The notes under the pieces: generated by a model
Told to the model about the DNA's origin: nothing
Database searches by the model: none
The model's input: the letters and a program-made list of their open reading frames with translations, nothing else
Program-made: the position numbers and the translations under genes
Source: an uncultured Lachnospiraceae bacterium
GTDB taxonomy: Bacteria; Bacillota; Clostridia; Lachnospirales; Lachnospiraceae
DNA: 46,493 nucleotides
Assembly (NCBI GenBank): GCA_944380065.1
Contig: CALWGM010000026.1
Span: forward strand, 1-46,493
Direction: 5' to 3'
Part shown: one piece after another, positions 15,850 to 24,413 of the stretch
Numbering within the stretch: the first letter of the stretch is position 1
Layout of the letters: every line of letters begins with the position of its first letter

Positions 15850-16739
15850 AAAGTAAAACACTCAAAAAACGGACATTATATTTTATCATTGCAGCTGTGA
15901 TTTTGCTGATCGCCCTGCGGATTGCCTGGTCCTGGTCTTACAGCGACGGTTTCAGCGGCCTTTCCCTGCTGATCCCACTTTTATTGCTGTTTTTTATCCT
16001 GTTTGCAATATGCGCAGCTGTACTTTTTTCCTCATGGGTATACCAGGACTGCAAACAACGAGGCGATGATCCGGTTCTTTGGGCAATCATCGTTTTTATT
16101 ACCACCCCGCTTATCGGGCTCCTGCTTTATTTCCTGCGACGTTCAGAAATAAAGCATCCCTGCCCCTGTTGCGGCCATCTGATTTCATCAAACGCCAAAT
16201 ACTGTGAAGCATGCGGCTCACAAATGAACTACAAGGAGGAAACAATATCTATGGAAAAACAAAAAACACATCATATGAAACGCATCATTGCCGGAACAGT
16301 CTGCCTGATCCTGATGCTGATCTGCCTGTCAGGCTTCATCGTCAGCGCTGCCACCAGAACCGGGATCAATACAGATATCACGTCCAATGAACGCGTATGG
16401 AATCTTGGCACCATCCATATGAATTCCAACACCTACATCAATGGTATCTGGAAACTGGATTTCCGGAATGCCAGTGATGGCTTTGTCTCCCAGGAAAAAA
16501 TGACCATCACCAATCCTGCATCCCAGACACTATATGCAGATATTTCCTGTCAGACAGTACCGGACGGCACAACCCTGCTCCTGTGGCTGGTACAGGGGGA
16601 TACTGTACAGACCATCGATGTGACCCGTCTCCCTGAACCGCTTGCTTACCCTCTAAATAATTTTGAAAGCGGAGAAATATACGTGAGGCTCCAGATCAAT
16701 GGGGTGGAGGATACTGTTTCAGAAATCTATATCCGATAA
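15846..16739 (+). CDS. Zinc-ribbon membrane protein continuous with a secreted domain
   Basis: 297 aa, starting at a TTG (15846-15848) that overlaps the previous stop, with GGAGG upstream. The first part has two membrane segments, then a PLDc_N-like stretch VYQDCKQRGDDPVLWAIIVFITTPLIGLLLYFL, and a zinc ribbon CPCCGH..CEACG near residues 102-122. From residue ~136 the same frame continues as a second unit beginning MEKQKTHHMKRIIAG with its own signal-like helix and an extracellular beta-rich domain. A strong internal ribosome site precedes that methionine (see separate entry). It may be one fused protein or two products. Function unknown. Confidence 0.75.
   Translation: MKSKTLKKRTLYFIIAAVILLIALRIAWSWSYSDGFSGLSLLIPLLLLFFILFAICAAVLFSSWVYQDCKQRGDDPVLWAIIVFITTPLIGLLLYFLRRSEIKHPCPCCGHLISSNAKYCEACGSQMNYKEETISMEKQKTHHMKRIIAGTVCLILMLICLSGFIVSAATRTGINTDITSNERVWNLGTIHMNSNTYINGIWKLDFRNASDGFVSQEKMTITNPASQTLYADISCQTVPDGTTLLLWLVQGDTVQTIDVTRLPEPLAYPLNNFESGEIYVRLQINGVEDTVSEIYIR
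16233..16253 (+). promoter_or_regulatory. Internal ribosome binding site and ATG within the zinc-ribbon gene
   Basis: AAGGAGGA at 16233-16240 sits 10 bases before an in-frame ATG at 16251-16253. Translation from it would give a 162-aa protein with an N-terminal signal-like helix (IIAGTVCLILMLICLSGFIVSA). Confidence 0.55.
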
Positions 16740-16744
16740 ATCAT

Positions 16745-16790
16745 AATCCTGCTGATTTCCAGAATGGTTTTGGAAATCAGCAGGATTTTT
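16745..16790. terminator. Bidirectional terminator between ECF operon and RyR/kinase operon
   Basis: AATCCTGCTGATTTCCA (16745-16761) and its exact complement (16771-16787) form a 17-bp stem. A T run follows on the plus strand. It serves both converging operons. Confidence 0.9.
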
Positions 16791-16804
16791 CATACGGTGG
16801 ATAC

Positions 16805-17107
16805 TCACCCCGGATTCCCACGCTCGATCCGATACCCCAGTTTCAGCACCAGCTTCAGCGTCTCCAGCGCAGTATTCCTGTCATATTCTTTTTCGCCCTC
16901 CGGCAGTTCCCCGTATGGCACTAACTGGGGCGTCGTCTTTTTCTCCAGGTCCTTTACCTCCCCGTATGTCCATCCTTCGGCGATCCGCCCTGCCGCCCAC
17001 ACATCATGTACATTCTCCGCTATCTTTTCTGTCAGCGCCAGCAGCTCCTCCGGCAGGATCACATCCGATGTATCCACAGGCGCCGGTCTGTATTCTCTTC
17101 GTTCCAT
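16805..17107 (-). CDS. Stand-alone RyR-domain protein
   Basis: 100 aa made up almost entirely of one RyR domain (the repeat first named in ryanodine receptors). Recognisable positions are YRPAPVDTSDVILPEEL, the ENVHDVWAAGRIAEGWTYG core, the TPQLVPYGELPEGEKEYDR motif, and the final ETLKLVLKLGYRI helix. Bacterial RyR domains are thought to be small-ligand binders, but their ligand is not established. The ATG (17105-17107) is one base after the stop of the kinase-nuclease gene and has GGAGAA upstream, so translation of the two is coupled. A second RyR-like domain occurs inside that larger protein, so the two may share a ligand or interact. Confidence 0.9.
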   Translation of the reverse strand: MERREYRPAPVDTSDVILPEELLALTEKIAENVHDVWAAGRIAEGWTYGEVKDLEKKTTPQLVPYGELPEGEKEYDRNTALETLKLVLKLGYRIERGNPG

Positions 17108-17108
17108 A

Positions 17109-20100
17109 TCAATGATTCTCCATAAACTCTTTCAATGTTTCCCCGATATGCAGGATCTGTTCCGGGTCAGAAACCGTCAGTATCTGCAGTTGTTTTCCCC
17201 GGCTCCTCTGCATCTCATTCATCTCATTTATCTGTGCATTGGACTGCGCATAGGTATTTCCCAGCAGTACCTTAACCGTCCCGATCCCGAACTGATCCGC
17301 TATGCTGTGCAGCTTGTGATAGTAGTTGAGCTTCAGTTCCTGCACAGCCTTACACTCCACAATCATACTGCAAAAGCCTTTGGTCATCACCAGATCCAGT
17401 TCATTCTTCACTCCGCCGGACTCCCAGCAGAATTCATACCCGCAGGCCACATCATCAAAATATCCGGTCTTTAAAATATCATAATAGGCATAAATCTCCA
17501 GAAGCATTCCCGCCGTGGTCAGCAGCTCTTTGATCCTGGGCGAGGAATAGGTGAAGCTGACCTGCCTGGGACGCTCGGGATTTTGCGTCAGCTGCCGGAT
17601 AAAATGCGCCTTCTCCAGCTGCTTTAAAACCTCCAGGCCAAACCGCCAGCGTTCCGTCCCGTCCTGATCCAGGCTGACATCTCTGACAGTCAGATCATTG
17701 CAGCAGATCTCCACGTATTCCCGGCCGCCGGCGCTGTACTTCCGGACTGACACGCCATAATACGGCAGCAGCTGCTGCGGATTTTCAAAAACCTGATTCA
17801 TCTGCTGTTCAAAGCATTGGTCTGTGCGGATTTCCAGCCTGCAGGTATCGCTTGCATGACTGACGAGCACGGAACTCTGATCAGCAATCCCGTAACGGAT
17901 CCATGCAGCCAGAATTTTTTTCACCGTATGATAGGTATATTCCGGCAGAAACCAGATCAGATCCACCGTCCCGCCGCCTGCTTCCCCCACCTCAAATCTT
18001 GCCAGGGGCGCCCTTGCCTCCTCATACCTCCTGAGACAGCTGCACAGACGGTTCCAGTTCCCGACGCCGTTTTCAAATTTTTTCGTACTCAGATAACTTC
18101 CTGTATAAATTTCCCACAGCTTCTCATAATCCTCCGCGTACTCCGGCAGATGAAAGCTCTGTTCCGAGACATTCATCAGGGCGAACATGTCCTGGATCCG
18201 CAGGAAAGAATGATCTTTCACAAAACGGAGATATTCACAGCCAATCGTTCTCGTAAACTTCTTATGGCGCCAGTCATATTCAAAATAGGGAATCCCCATT
18301 CCGGTGACGGTTCCGATCATCTGCGCATTGTCAAACGCAGACGCAAACAACTGATTTCCTCCGTCAAACAGATCCACCGGATGCTCTTTCAGATACCCGG
18401 TAAAAATTTCCGCCGCTTCCGCGTCATCCTCCGCCTCAAAAATCTCCGCGCCCTCAAACCAGGCTGACCTGCCCGAACGCAGATCCTTTTCCCGCAGCCG
18501 CGCCAGTTCCGCGCGCAGATGTTCCTGCTCCTGATCTGTGCTCTCGTCCAGACAGGCGGCGATCAGGCGGATCCCGCAGTGCATGCCCCGCGTTCCCATA
18601 TAGGTAAGGATCGCGTCCAATTTCCGGATCAGCAGTTCTGTGTCCGCCTCTTTCTTCAGGCAATACAGGAAATATATTTTCTCCGGGTTGAGGACAGTCG
18701 CCGCCGCCACATTGGCAAATACCGCTTCATTGCGCCCGTTCTGTCCCTTCCCATCTTCAAAAGCCATCACGATCACAGATACCTGCCGCCAGGAAAGGAT
18801 AAACGGAATCTTCTCGATCAGCACCTCATCATTGGCCTTATAATTGCGATACAGATTGCTTTCTATGACCGGGAAAAAGGCGCGCCGGAGCACCTGCACC
18901 CGCTCTTCGATCTTTACCCTGCCCTCATCCGGCAGTTCCTTCAGGGCAGACAGGAACGCTCTCTGATACAGATCATACTGTCTGCTGTAGCTCTCCACTC
19001 CGTTCAGGATATTTTTCAGCACAAACTGAAACTGCCCGAACGCCTTCTGTACCCGCCCATATCCTTCCGGGATCCGGTTCTGGATATAGATCAGATCCGG
19101 ATTCTGGTAAATCTCTTCCTGTTTCAGACGGTCTGCATACCGCTTCATGCAGCGGTGAAGCGCAACCGACATCCGATCCAGCTCATCCAGCTGCAAATCG
19201 GGTTCTCCCTCATCCCATTTCGCATGATGGTTCGCTCTATACTCCGCGCCGCTTAACGGGGAACGCCCCGATCCCCTCACCATACAGGGATGCGTCCGGT
19301 TCACCTCATCCTTCACACTGCCGCGGATCACACACTCTTCTAATTTTAACTGCCCCTGTTCATCCCGGGGCGCCGTCCAGCCGTCCGCCGCCCGGTCCAG
19401 CACCCACCGCCGGTGCTCCAGATCCACTAACTGATCAAACTTTTTCCGTGCTTCCTCATCCGTCTCACGCTTTTTCAGGATCTGATCCGCAAACAGCCCC
19501 GCCGCTTTCTGCGGATCGTCCCCGTCAATTCCCACACTGTGCAGTTTATATTTTAGCGACAGCGCGTAAGCGATGGACGATCTTCTGTTATACTGATCCT
19601 GTATATCCGTCCCGCCAAAGAAACGTTCCCGCTCCTCCGCAACCGGAATATTCCTTCCACTGTTCCAGGACAGATGCGTAGAAAAAGCCATCTCTCCCAG
19701 ATGCCGCCCGATTGTCTCCAGCGTCACCGGCTCATACACCGGAACCGGATACAGACCGGCCGCCGCGTCTTCTTCCATTTCTGTCTCCGCATCCCGAATC
19801 ACGTAACAGACCGGACAGCCGCCCTGTTTCTGCCGCGCCATTTCCTTCGCGCACTGTCTTGCCTCCAGATAGCCGGCCGCATCCTCCCCCAGATCCACGA
19901 AGACATAATGCCAGCTTTCCTGCAGCGGATGCAGAGAACGTTTTTGAAACTCCAGACTCGCAAAGGCAGTCTCCTCCCGCCCTTTCAGCGAACCATTCAC
20001 ATTGACAAATTCCGCCATCGCCGGGCGGAAACGGAGATAGTTTTCCCGCTCCTCCTCCGGCTCATCCGAAACCGCCGCAACATGGAGGCTTACCCCGTCC

Positions 20101-21371
20101 ATCTGCCCGGACTGCAGGCAGAGATCCAAAAAGCGCTGGCTGTAAGTTCCTCCTCCGATCACCAATACACGGATCTCCTTTTCCCCTTCTGTCACCGCCT
20201 CATACAGCGGATGTTCATATAACAGCTTCTGGATCACAATAGTGGGATCTGTCACCCCGTCCCGGCCGGACCCCACCGGCGCGCAGAGCAGACGTTCCAG
20301 CCGCTTTCTGGCTTTCGCCAGATCTTCCCGAAGCTCTGAACAGCTCTGATAACGTTTCCTGGGATCTCTGGCCAGACACTTTTCCAGGATCCGGCAGATC
20401 CTGGACATCAGCGCCTCATCGGAGTTGGTCTCCGAATTCAGAAACAGCGCCGAATGCCTGACCAGCTGACCGATCCTCTGATAATAAAAGTCCCGGTATT
20501 TCCCGTCTGCAATCTCCTCGGTGATCACGACCGCCTGAAACAACATGGCGCCGATGGAATAGATATCCGACCGGTTATCCGCCCTTCCTCTCACAACCTC
20601 CGGCGCACAATAGCCGTCCGTCCCGGAAACAGCCATGCATGAGTGATCCACAGAACACAGCGTACTGATATCAAAAAGAGAAACCTGCCCCGGCTGAATC
20701 TGGAAATCACTGTTATACGGCACTAAAAAGTTGGATGGCTTCACATCCATATGAAGCAGTCCCGCCGTGTGCATCGCTTTCAGACAGTCCGCCAGGGTAT
20801 CCAGCACACATAAAATATCCCGCAGCCGTTCTTCCGGCCGGTAAGCCGGATTTTCCCGCACTTCCTTCAGGTAAACATCAAAACCTTTTCCCGCCACGCC
20901 CGGCGACCAGATATAAACGGTGGCTTTCTGTCCTGCTTCTGCGGCGGATCCTTCTCTCCCGCCACAGTATCCATAAAGGATTTCCCCCTGCTGGATATAA
21001 TTTTTCAAAACCTCATTTTCCGGATGATCCGCCATCACGTTCCTCAGCAGCCGATAGGTATCCAGATAATCCCTGCACATCCGTCCAAACCTTGCGTCCA
21101 TCCCCGGCTCCGGAATCAGCTGCCCGTCCGGCAGCCGCTTCAGCGACTCACACCAGACTCCATCCCCGGCAGCCTCGTCCACCGGATAAAACTCCTTTAA
21201 TTTCCCCGTTTCCTCCCCGCCGTCAGACAGCCTGCGGGCCGCTTCGTAACAGACCGATGACCCGCCTTCCCCGATGACGGAACGGATCCGGTATTCCTCC
21301 GCAAAGCTTCCGTTTTCATCCCTGTAAAGCCAGACAGAACCTTTCAGATAGGTACGTTCCGTCGTTTTCAT
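17109..21371 (-). CDS. Ser/Thr kinase - Rossmann - RyR - CARF-like - Card1-type nuclease fusion
   Basis: 1420 aa, no membrane segment or signal. Residues 28-365 are a Hanks-type kinase: glycine loop IGEGGSS (33-39), Lys59 in LKEFYP, catalytic HMDVKPSN (207-214), metal-binding Asp234 in a DIS replacing DFG, and APE (256-258). Residues 400-565 resemble a Rossmann/TrkA-N fold (VLVIGGGTYSQRF). Residues ~590-740 are RyR-like (LEHRRW, DGW, THPCMV). Residues ~860-1070 resemble the CARF domain of Card1/DUF1887 proteins. Residues ~1240-1420 match the DUF1887 winged-helix and nuclease: TTAGMLLEIYAYYDIL, then NELDLV (Asp1326) and VECK (1338-1341), the PD-(D/E)XK site. The ATG at 21369-21371 follows GGGAGAAAAGG. 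Expected activity is phosphorylation plus ligand-triggered nucleic-acid cleavage. Confidence 0.82.
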   Translation of the reverse strand: MKTTERTYLKGSVWLYRDENGSFAEEYRIRSVIGEGGSSVCYEAARRLSDGGEETGKLKEFYPVDEAAGDGVWCESLKRLPDGQLIPEPGMDARFGRMCRDYLDTYRLLRNVMADHPENEVLKNYIQQGEILYGYCGGREGSAAEAGQKATVYIWSPGVAGKGFDVYLKEVRENPAYRPEERLRDILCVLDTLADCLKAMHTAGLLHMDVKPSNFLVPYNSDFQIQPGQVSLFDISTLCSVDHSCMAVSGTDGYCAPEVVRGRADNRSDIYSIGAMLFQAVVITEEIADGKYRDFYYQRIGQLVRHSALFLNSETNSDEALMSRICRILEKCLARDPRKRYQSCSELREDLAKARKRLERLLCAPVGSGRDGVTDPTIVIQKLLYEHPLYEAVTEGEKEIRVLVIGGGTYSQRFLDLCLQSGQMDGVSLHVAAVSDEPEEERENYLRFRPAMAEFVNVNGSLKGREETAFASLEFQKRSLHPLQESWHYVFVDLGEDAAGYLEARQCAKEMARQKQGGCPVCYVIRDAETEMEEDAAAGLYPVPVYEPVTLETIGRHLGEMAFSTHLSWNSGRNIPVAEERERFFGGTDIQDQYNRRSSIAYALSLKYKLHSVGIDGDDPQKAAGLFADQILKKRETDEEARKKFDQLVDLEHRRWVLDRAADGWTAPRDEQGQLKLEECVIRGSVKDEVNRTHPCMVRGSGRSPLSGAEYRANHHAKWDEGEPDLQLDELDRMSVALHRCMKRYADRLKQEEIYQNPDLIYIQNRIPEGYGRVQKAFGQFQFVLKNILNGVESYSRQYDLYQRAFLSALKELPDEGRVKIEERVQVLRRAFFPVIESNLYRNYKANDEVLIEKIPFILSWRQVSVIVMAFEDGKGQNGRNEAVFANVAAATVLNPEKIYFLYCLKKEADTELLIRKLDAILTYMGTRGMHCGIRLIAACLDESTDQEQEHLRAELARLREKDLRSGRSAWFEGAEIFEAEDDAEAAEIFTGYLKEHPVDLFDGGNQLFASAFDNAQMIGTVTGMGIPYFEYDWRHKKFTRTIGCEYLRFVKDHSFLRIQDMFALMNVSEQSFHLPEYAEDYEKLWEIYTGSYLSTKKFENGVGNWNRLCSCLRRYEEARAPLARFEVGEAGGGTVDLIWFLPEYTYHTVKKILAAWIRYGIADQSSVLVSHASDTCRLEIRTDQCFEQQMNQVFENPQQLLPYYGVSVRKYSAGGREYVEICCNDLTVRDVSLDQDGTERWRFGLEVLKQLEKAHFIRQLTQNPERPRQVSFTYSSPRIKELLTTAGMLLEIYAYYDILKTGYFDDVACGYEFCWESGGVKNELDLVMTKGFCSMIVECKAVQELKLNYYHKLHSIADQFGIGTVKVLLGNTYAQSNAQINEMNEMQRSRGKQLQILTVSDPEQILHIGETLKEFMENH

Positions 21372-21471
21372 AGCCTTTTCTCCCTTTTCACGTCTGCGAA
21401 AAATTCCAATCTCCATCTCACCGTCCCATCCCTTTCCTTTTCCTACAGGCATCATAACCGGTCTGTTTTCA

Positions 21472-21510
21472 GGAAAAAACAGGGGGAAACGTCTCTTTCA
21501 TTTCCCCCTG
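21472..21510 (-). terminator. Hairpin terminator or attenuator between the 882-aa gene and the kinase-nuclease gene
   Basis: CAGGGGGAAA (21480-21489) and TTTCCCCCTG (21501-21510) form a perfect 10-bp stem with an 11-base loop. On the minus strand TTTTTT follows. It lies 7 bases past the stop of the 882-aa gene, so full readthrough into the kinase gene would be limited unless the hairpin is leaky or a second promoter acts. A TATGAT is present near 21444-21449, but its -35 is poor. Confidence 0.8.
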
Positions 21511-21516
21511 ACTGTT

Positions 21517-24165
21517 TTAACTGACGTAACTGTTATTTTCCATCAGATAAAAATACAGCTCCGTCACCACATACATATCAAAAATATTTTTCTCGCTGAG
21601 CGGCTGGTATCTGGCCTCCTCTAAGATCGGGCTGATGGTCGCGTCATAATCCTCAAACACATCCGGAAACGTATCCAGCCCTTCCGTCTCATTGAGCAGG
21701 GCAATATAATAATTAAAATGAATCGCGATCAGTTCGCTGCGGGTCACGCGCCTGTCATAGCGCAGCCGGCCCACCAGCAGCTGGGCCATCAGAAGCTCTG
21801 TCTGCTCCGACAGAACCAGATATCTGCCGGAAACCCTGTCCAGCAGTTCATTCAGCGCGGCGTCCGGGTAAATCCGCTCTCCCAGGAAACAGCTCTCTCC
21901 CTGCCTCCGGATATCATAGCCGATCTCCTTCAGCACAGAAAGCGTACCGGCCGTCTGCATTCCCACCGGTGCAATCCCGCATTCTTTCATCCGCAGCTGC
22001 AGCCGGTAGGCAGTCAACGGCTCTTTTTCATCCGAATAAACGGCCAGTACATGAAGCATTGTGATCAGTCTCCGCCGCTCGGAACGGTTGTAGCGCCCGG
22101 AATTCACATGCAGCCGCTCATCCGCCACCCTGACTACCTTCTGAAAATCTTCGTCATCTGCAAATTTATCTTCCAGGAGCGACCTCAGCTTCCACGCAAA
22201 ACCGGACGCTGACTGAAGCGCAAGCTCCTCCCGGATCTCCCTGGACAGCTCCTGGTTCTTCCTCACATCAAACAGCTCCACCTCCGGGTAAACCGCATCC
22301 AGCTCCTCCATGATCTCTCCGATCAGATCGAAAGCCGTATTTTCCTCCGCCGCCACCATAATCCTGGCTGCCCCCGCATTCTCCGGGGAAATCACCACAT
22401 AATTTTCCACAATATATTCCGGTATTTCATCGATCTCCTTATGCAGCAGCGCATTCATATAGCAGTTCCGGTATACCTGGGTCCTCTCCCGGGCAGCCGT
22501 CTTCTGCCGGTTCCCGGCCTTCTTCGCTAATTTCACACACTTCTGGATCACAGCCTCCGCCGCGTCAATTTTCTCCCCCGGCGTCATATCCAGCTCCTGG
22601 TGGCAGATGAAATACAGATACACCGCCTCCACAAAGCTCTTATAATTGATCCCCTCCCCGGTGGGCTCCCGCTCAAAGGAGCTCGCCATTTTGGGATCTG
22701 CATAGCCGCTTTCCAAAAAACGCAGGAGATTGTCATGATAGAAATCCTGGAACAGGCTCTTTTCCACATCCCGGATCTCCAGAAACGCCTGCACCCGGTC
22801 AAGAACTGCCCGGCAGGATTCTGTCTCCGGGTCTTCCCCCGCGCCTGTCAACGCCCGGCAGTTTACAATCACATACAGCACATCCCGCAGCTGGTACAGC
22901 GCATCCCGGCCCAGACTGCCCAGCCGGCCGGCCAGTTCCTCTAAGCTGCTTTCTCCTGTCAGATTCCGGAGCTGCCGCTGTCCTTCCTTCTGTTTCTCGC
23001 CCAGCAGTCCGGCATCAACCGCTTCCGGATGTTTCCACAGATACAGGAAGCGACTCCTTTCCCGCTCGTATGCCGACGTATCCCCGGGCATATACATCCC
23101 GAACATCAGCGCAAAATAGTACAGATACACCTTCGTTTTTCCGTTCACCCGGAAATTCCCGGCCGCCAGGTCGCTGCAGAGTTCCAGCAGCTCATAGTCC
23201 GGCTCCTCCTTTTTCAGGGCAGCCTTTACCGCTTTCAGGGCGTCCTTTTTCGCCTGTTTGTACAGTTCCGCCGCATTTCCCGCCGCTCCGGTTTTTGACA
23301 CGCGGGGAATCTGTTTCAGCTGATTCCTGAAGTCGGTTTCCAGGCTGTCCGCCAGTCCGGAAATCTGCTGTTCCATTTCCTCCCCGGATAATGTTCCGGT
23401 TTCCAGCCCCCGCATGATCTCTGCAATCTGCTCCTCTGCCGGGCTGTCTTCCCCTTTCAGACCATACCGCGCCAGGAAACCTTTGAGCTGCCGCTCCGTC
23501 TCCGGACTGATCTCCAGATGGTCAAAGCTCAGCGTTTCATCCTCCCTGTACCGGACGATCCTGCCGGCAATCAGACGGAGAATATCACAGCCCGATAAAG
23601 CGGCGGTCTTCTGTTCAAATACAGAATCATCGATTTTCGACAGAATCAGACGCTGCTGCTCTGAGGCAGAAAACGCCGGAAACTGCTCCGCCTCTGTTTT
23701 GGTCAGGCGCTTTTTTCCCCATGCCAGGAAATTCGCGGTACGGAACCGTTTAAAATCCGTCCCCGCGCCGGCCAGAAACTTTTTCAGGATCGCTGTCCGA
23801 ACCGTATCCGCCGCATATTCCGGCGCCAGACTGTGCACGATCCGTTCCATATAATCCGTCGTTTTCGGCGCATTCTGATACATCTCATAAAACGCCTGCA
23901 GCAGATTTTCCTGCAGCTGCCGCCGTGTCGGAACCTCCTCCAAAAGAGCTTCATTTCCCAGAAGCTCCTCGGCATCCAGCCCCCGGGCGCCGCACAGACG
24001 TTTCAGGTCATGCATCCGGAATGCCCTGGCGTCTTTCGGGGCACACTGCACGTCCCTGACCGCCTGCTCAAAATCTTCCCGGCAATAATAGCTTTTTAAT
24101 TCCGAGAATTTGTCCCGGAACATGCTCTCCATTTTGATCGTATATTCATAGCCTGCTGGTTTCAT
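21517..24165 (-). CDS. 882-aa helical protein of unknown family, first gene of the kinase/RyR locus
   Basis: I do not recognise this family. The protein is rich in Glu, Lys, Arg and Leu and looks almost entirely helical, with no membrane segment, signal peptide, Walker motif or cysteine cluster. The centre (about residues 270-560) reads as paired helices, as in a repeat scaffold. Around residues 695-760 a helical segment followed by short strands (TAYRLQLRMKECGI, TLSVLKEIGYDIRR, CFLGERIY) could be a winged-helix-like unit. The ATG at 24163-24165 has GAGGGAG upstream and a near-consensus promoter. Gene order makes it a likely partner, substrate or regulator of the kinase-nuclease; this is inference only. 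Confidence 0.8.
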   Translation of the reverse strand: MKPAGYEYTIKMESMFRDKFSELKSYYCREDFEQAVRDVQCAPKDARAFRMHDLKRLCGARGLDAEELLGNEALLEEVPTRRQLQENLLQAFYEMYQNAPKTTDYMERIVHSLAPEYAADTVRTAILKKFLAGAGTDFKRFRTANFLAWGKKRLTKTEAEQFPAFSASEQQRLILSKIDDSVFEQKTAALSGCDILRLIAGRIVRYREDETLSFDHLEISPETERQLKGFLARYGLKGEDSPAEEQIAEIMRGLETGTLSGEEMEQQISGLADSLETDFRNQLKQIPRVSKTGAAGNAAELYKQAKKDALKAVKAALKKEEPDYELLELCSDLAAGNFRVNGKTKVYLYYFALMFGMYMPGDTSAYERERSRFLYLWKHPEAVDAGLLGEKQKEGQRQLRNLTGESSLEELAGRLGSLGRDALYQLRDVLYVIVNCRALTGAGEDPETESCRAVLDRVQAFLEIRDVEKSLFQDFYHDNLLRFLESGYADPKMASSFEREPTGEGINYKSFVEAVYLYFICHQELDMTPGEKIDAAEAVIQKCVKLAKKAGNRQKTAARERTQVYRNCYMNALLHKEIDEIPEYIVENYVVISPENAGAARIMVAAEENTAFDLIGEIMEELDAVYPEVELFDVRKNQELSREIREELALQSASGFAWKLRSLLEDKFADDEDFQKVVRVADERLHVNSGRYNRSERRRLITMLHVLAVYSDEKEPLTAYRLQLRMKECGIAPVGMQTAGTLSVLKEIGYDIRRQGESCFLGERIYPDAALNELLDRVSGRYLVLSEQTELLMAQLLVGRLRYDRRVTRSELIAIHFNYYIALLNETEGLDTFPDVFEDYDATISPILEEARYQPLSEKNIFDMYVVTELYFYLMENNSYVS

Positions 24166-24224
24166 CTGTCCGCTCCCTCACCTGTCCTGTGCGTGATATC
24201 CCGCCGCCTGTTTCATCTGTTCTG

Positions 24225-24253
24225 ATTATAATGTTTTTCCCTGCTGCGGTCAA
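24225..24253 (-). promoter_or_regulatory. Promoter of the kinase/RyR locus
   Basis: TTGACC (24248-24253) and TATAAT (24225-24230) with a 17-base spacer on the minus strand, a near-consensus housekeeping promoter. The leader of about 55 bases has no evident operator repeat. The rest of 24166-24413 shows only this promoter and the upstream gene's terminator. Confidence 0.75.
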
Positions 24254-24351
24254 TCGTATATGAGTCCCCGGGATACCGTCCATACGGCTCCCTGGCAGTT
24301 ACCCCGGGAGAAGAAATCAATCAGCTGCTGCAAATATTTTGCGGTTTTCCG

Positions 24352-24382
24352 AAAAAAGACCCTGAGCGTTGGATTGCTCAGG
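24352..24382 (-). terminator. Terminator of the CehA-type metallohydrolase gene
   Basis: CCTGAGC (24361-24367) pairs with GCTCAGG (24376-24382), followed on the minus strand by GTCTTTTTTC. Confidence 0.85.
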
Positions 24383-24413
24383 ATCCTTTCTCCTGTATGG
24401 TTCAGATCAGTTC

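Noticed and set aside
16805-24165. Interpretation as a CBASS or type III CRISPR locus
   Set aside because: No CD-NTase, Cas10, other Cas gene or repeat-spacer array exists in the window, although the nuclease is Card1-like.
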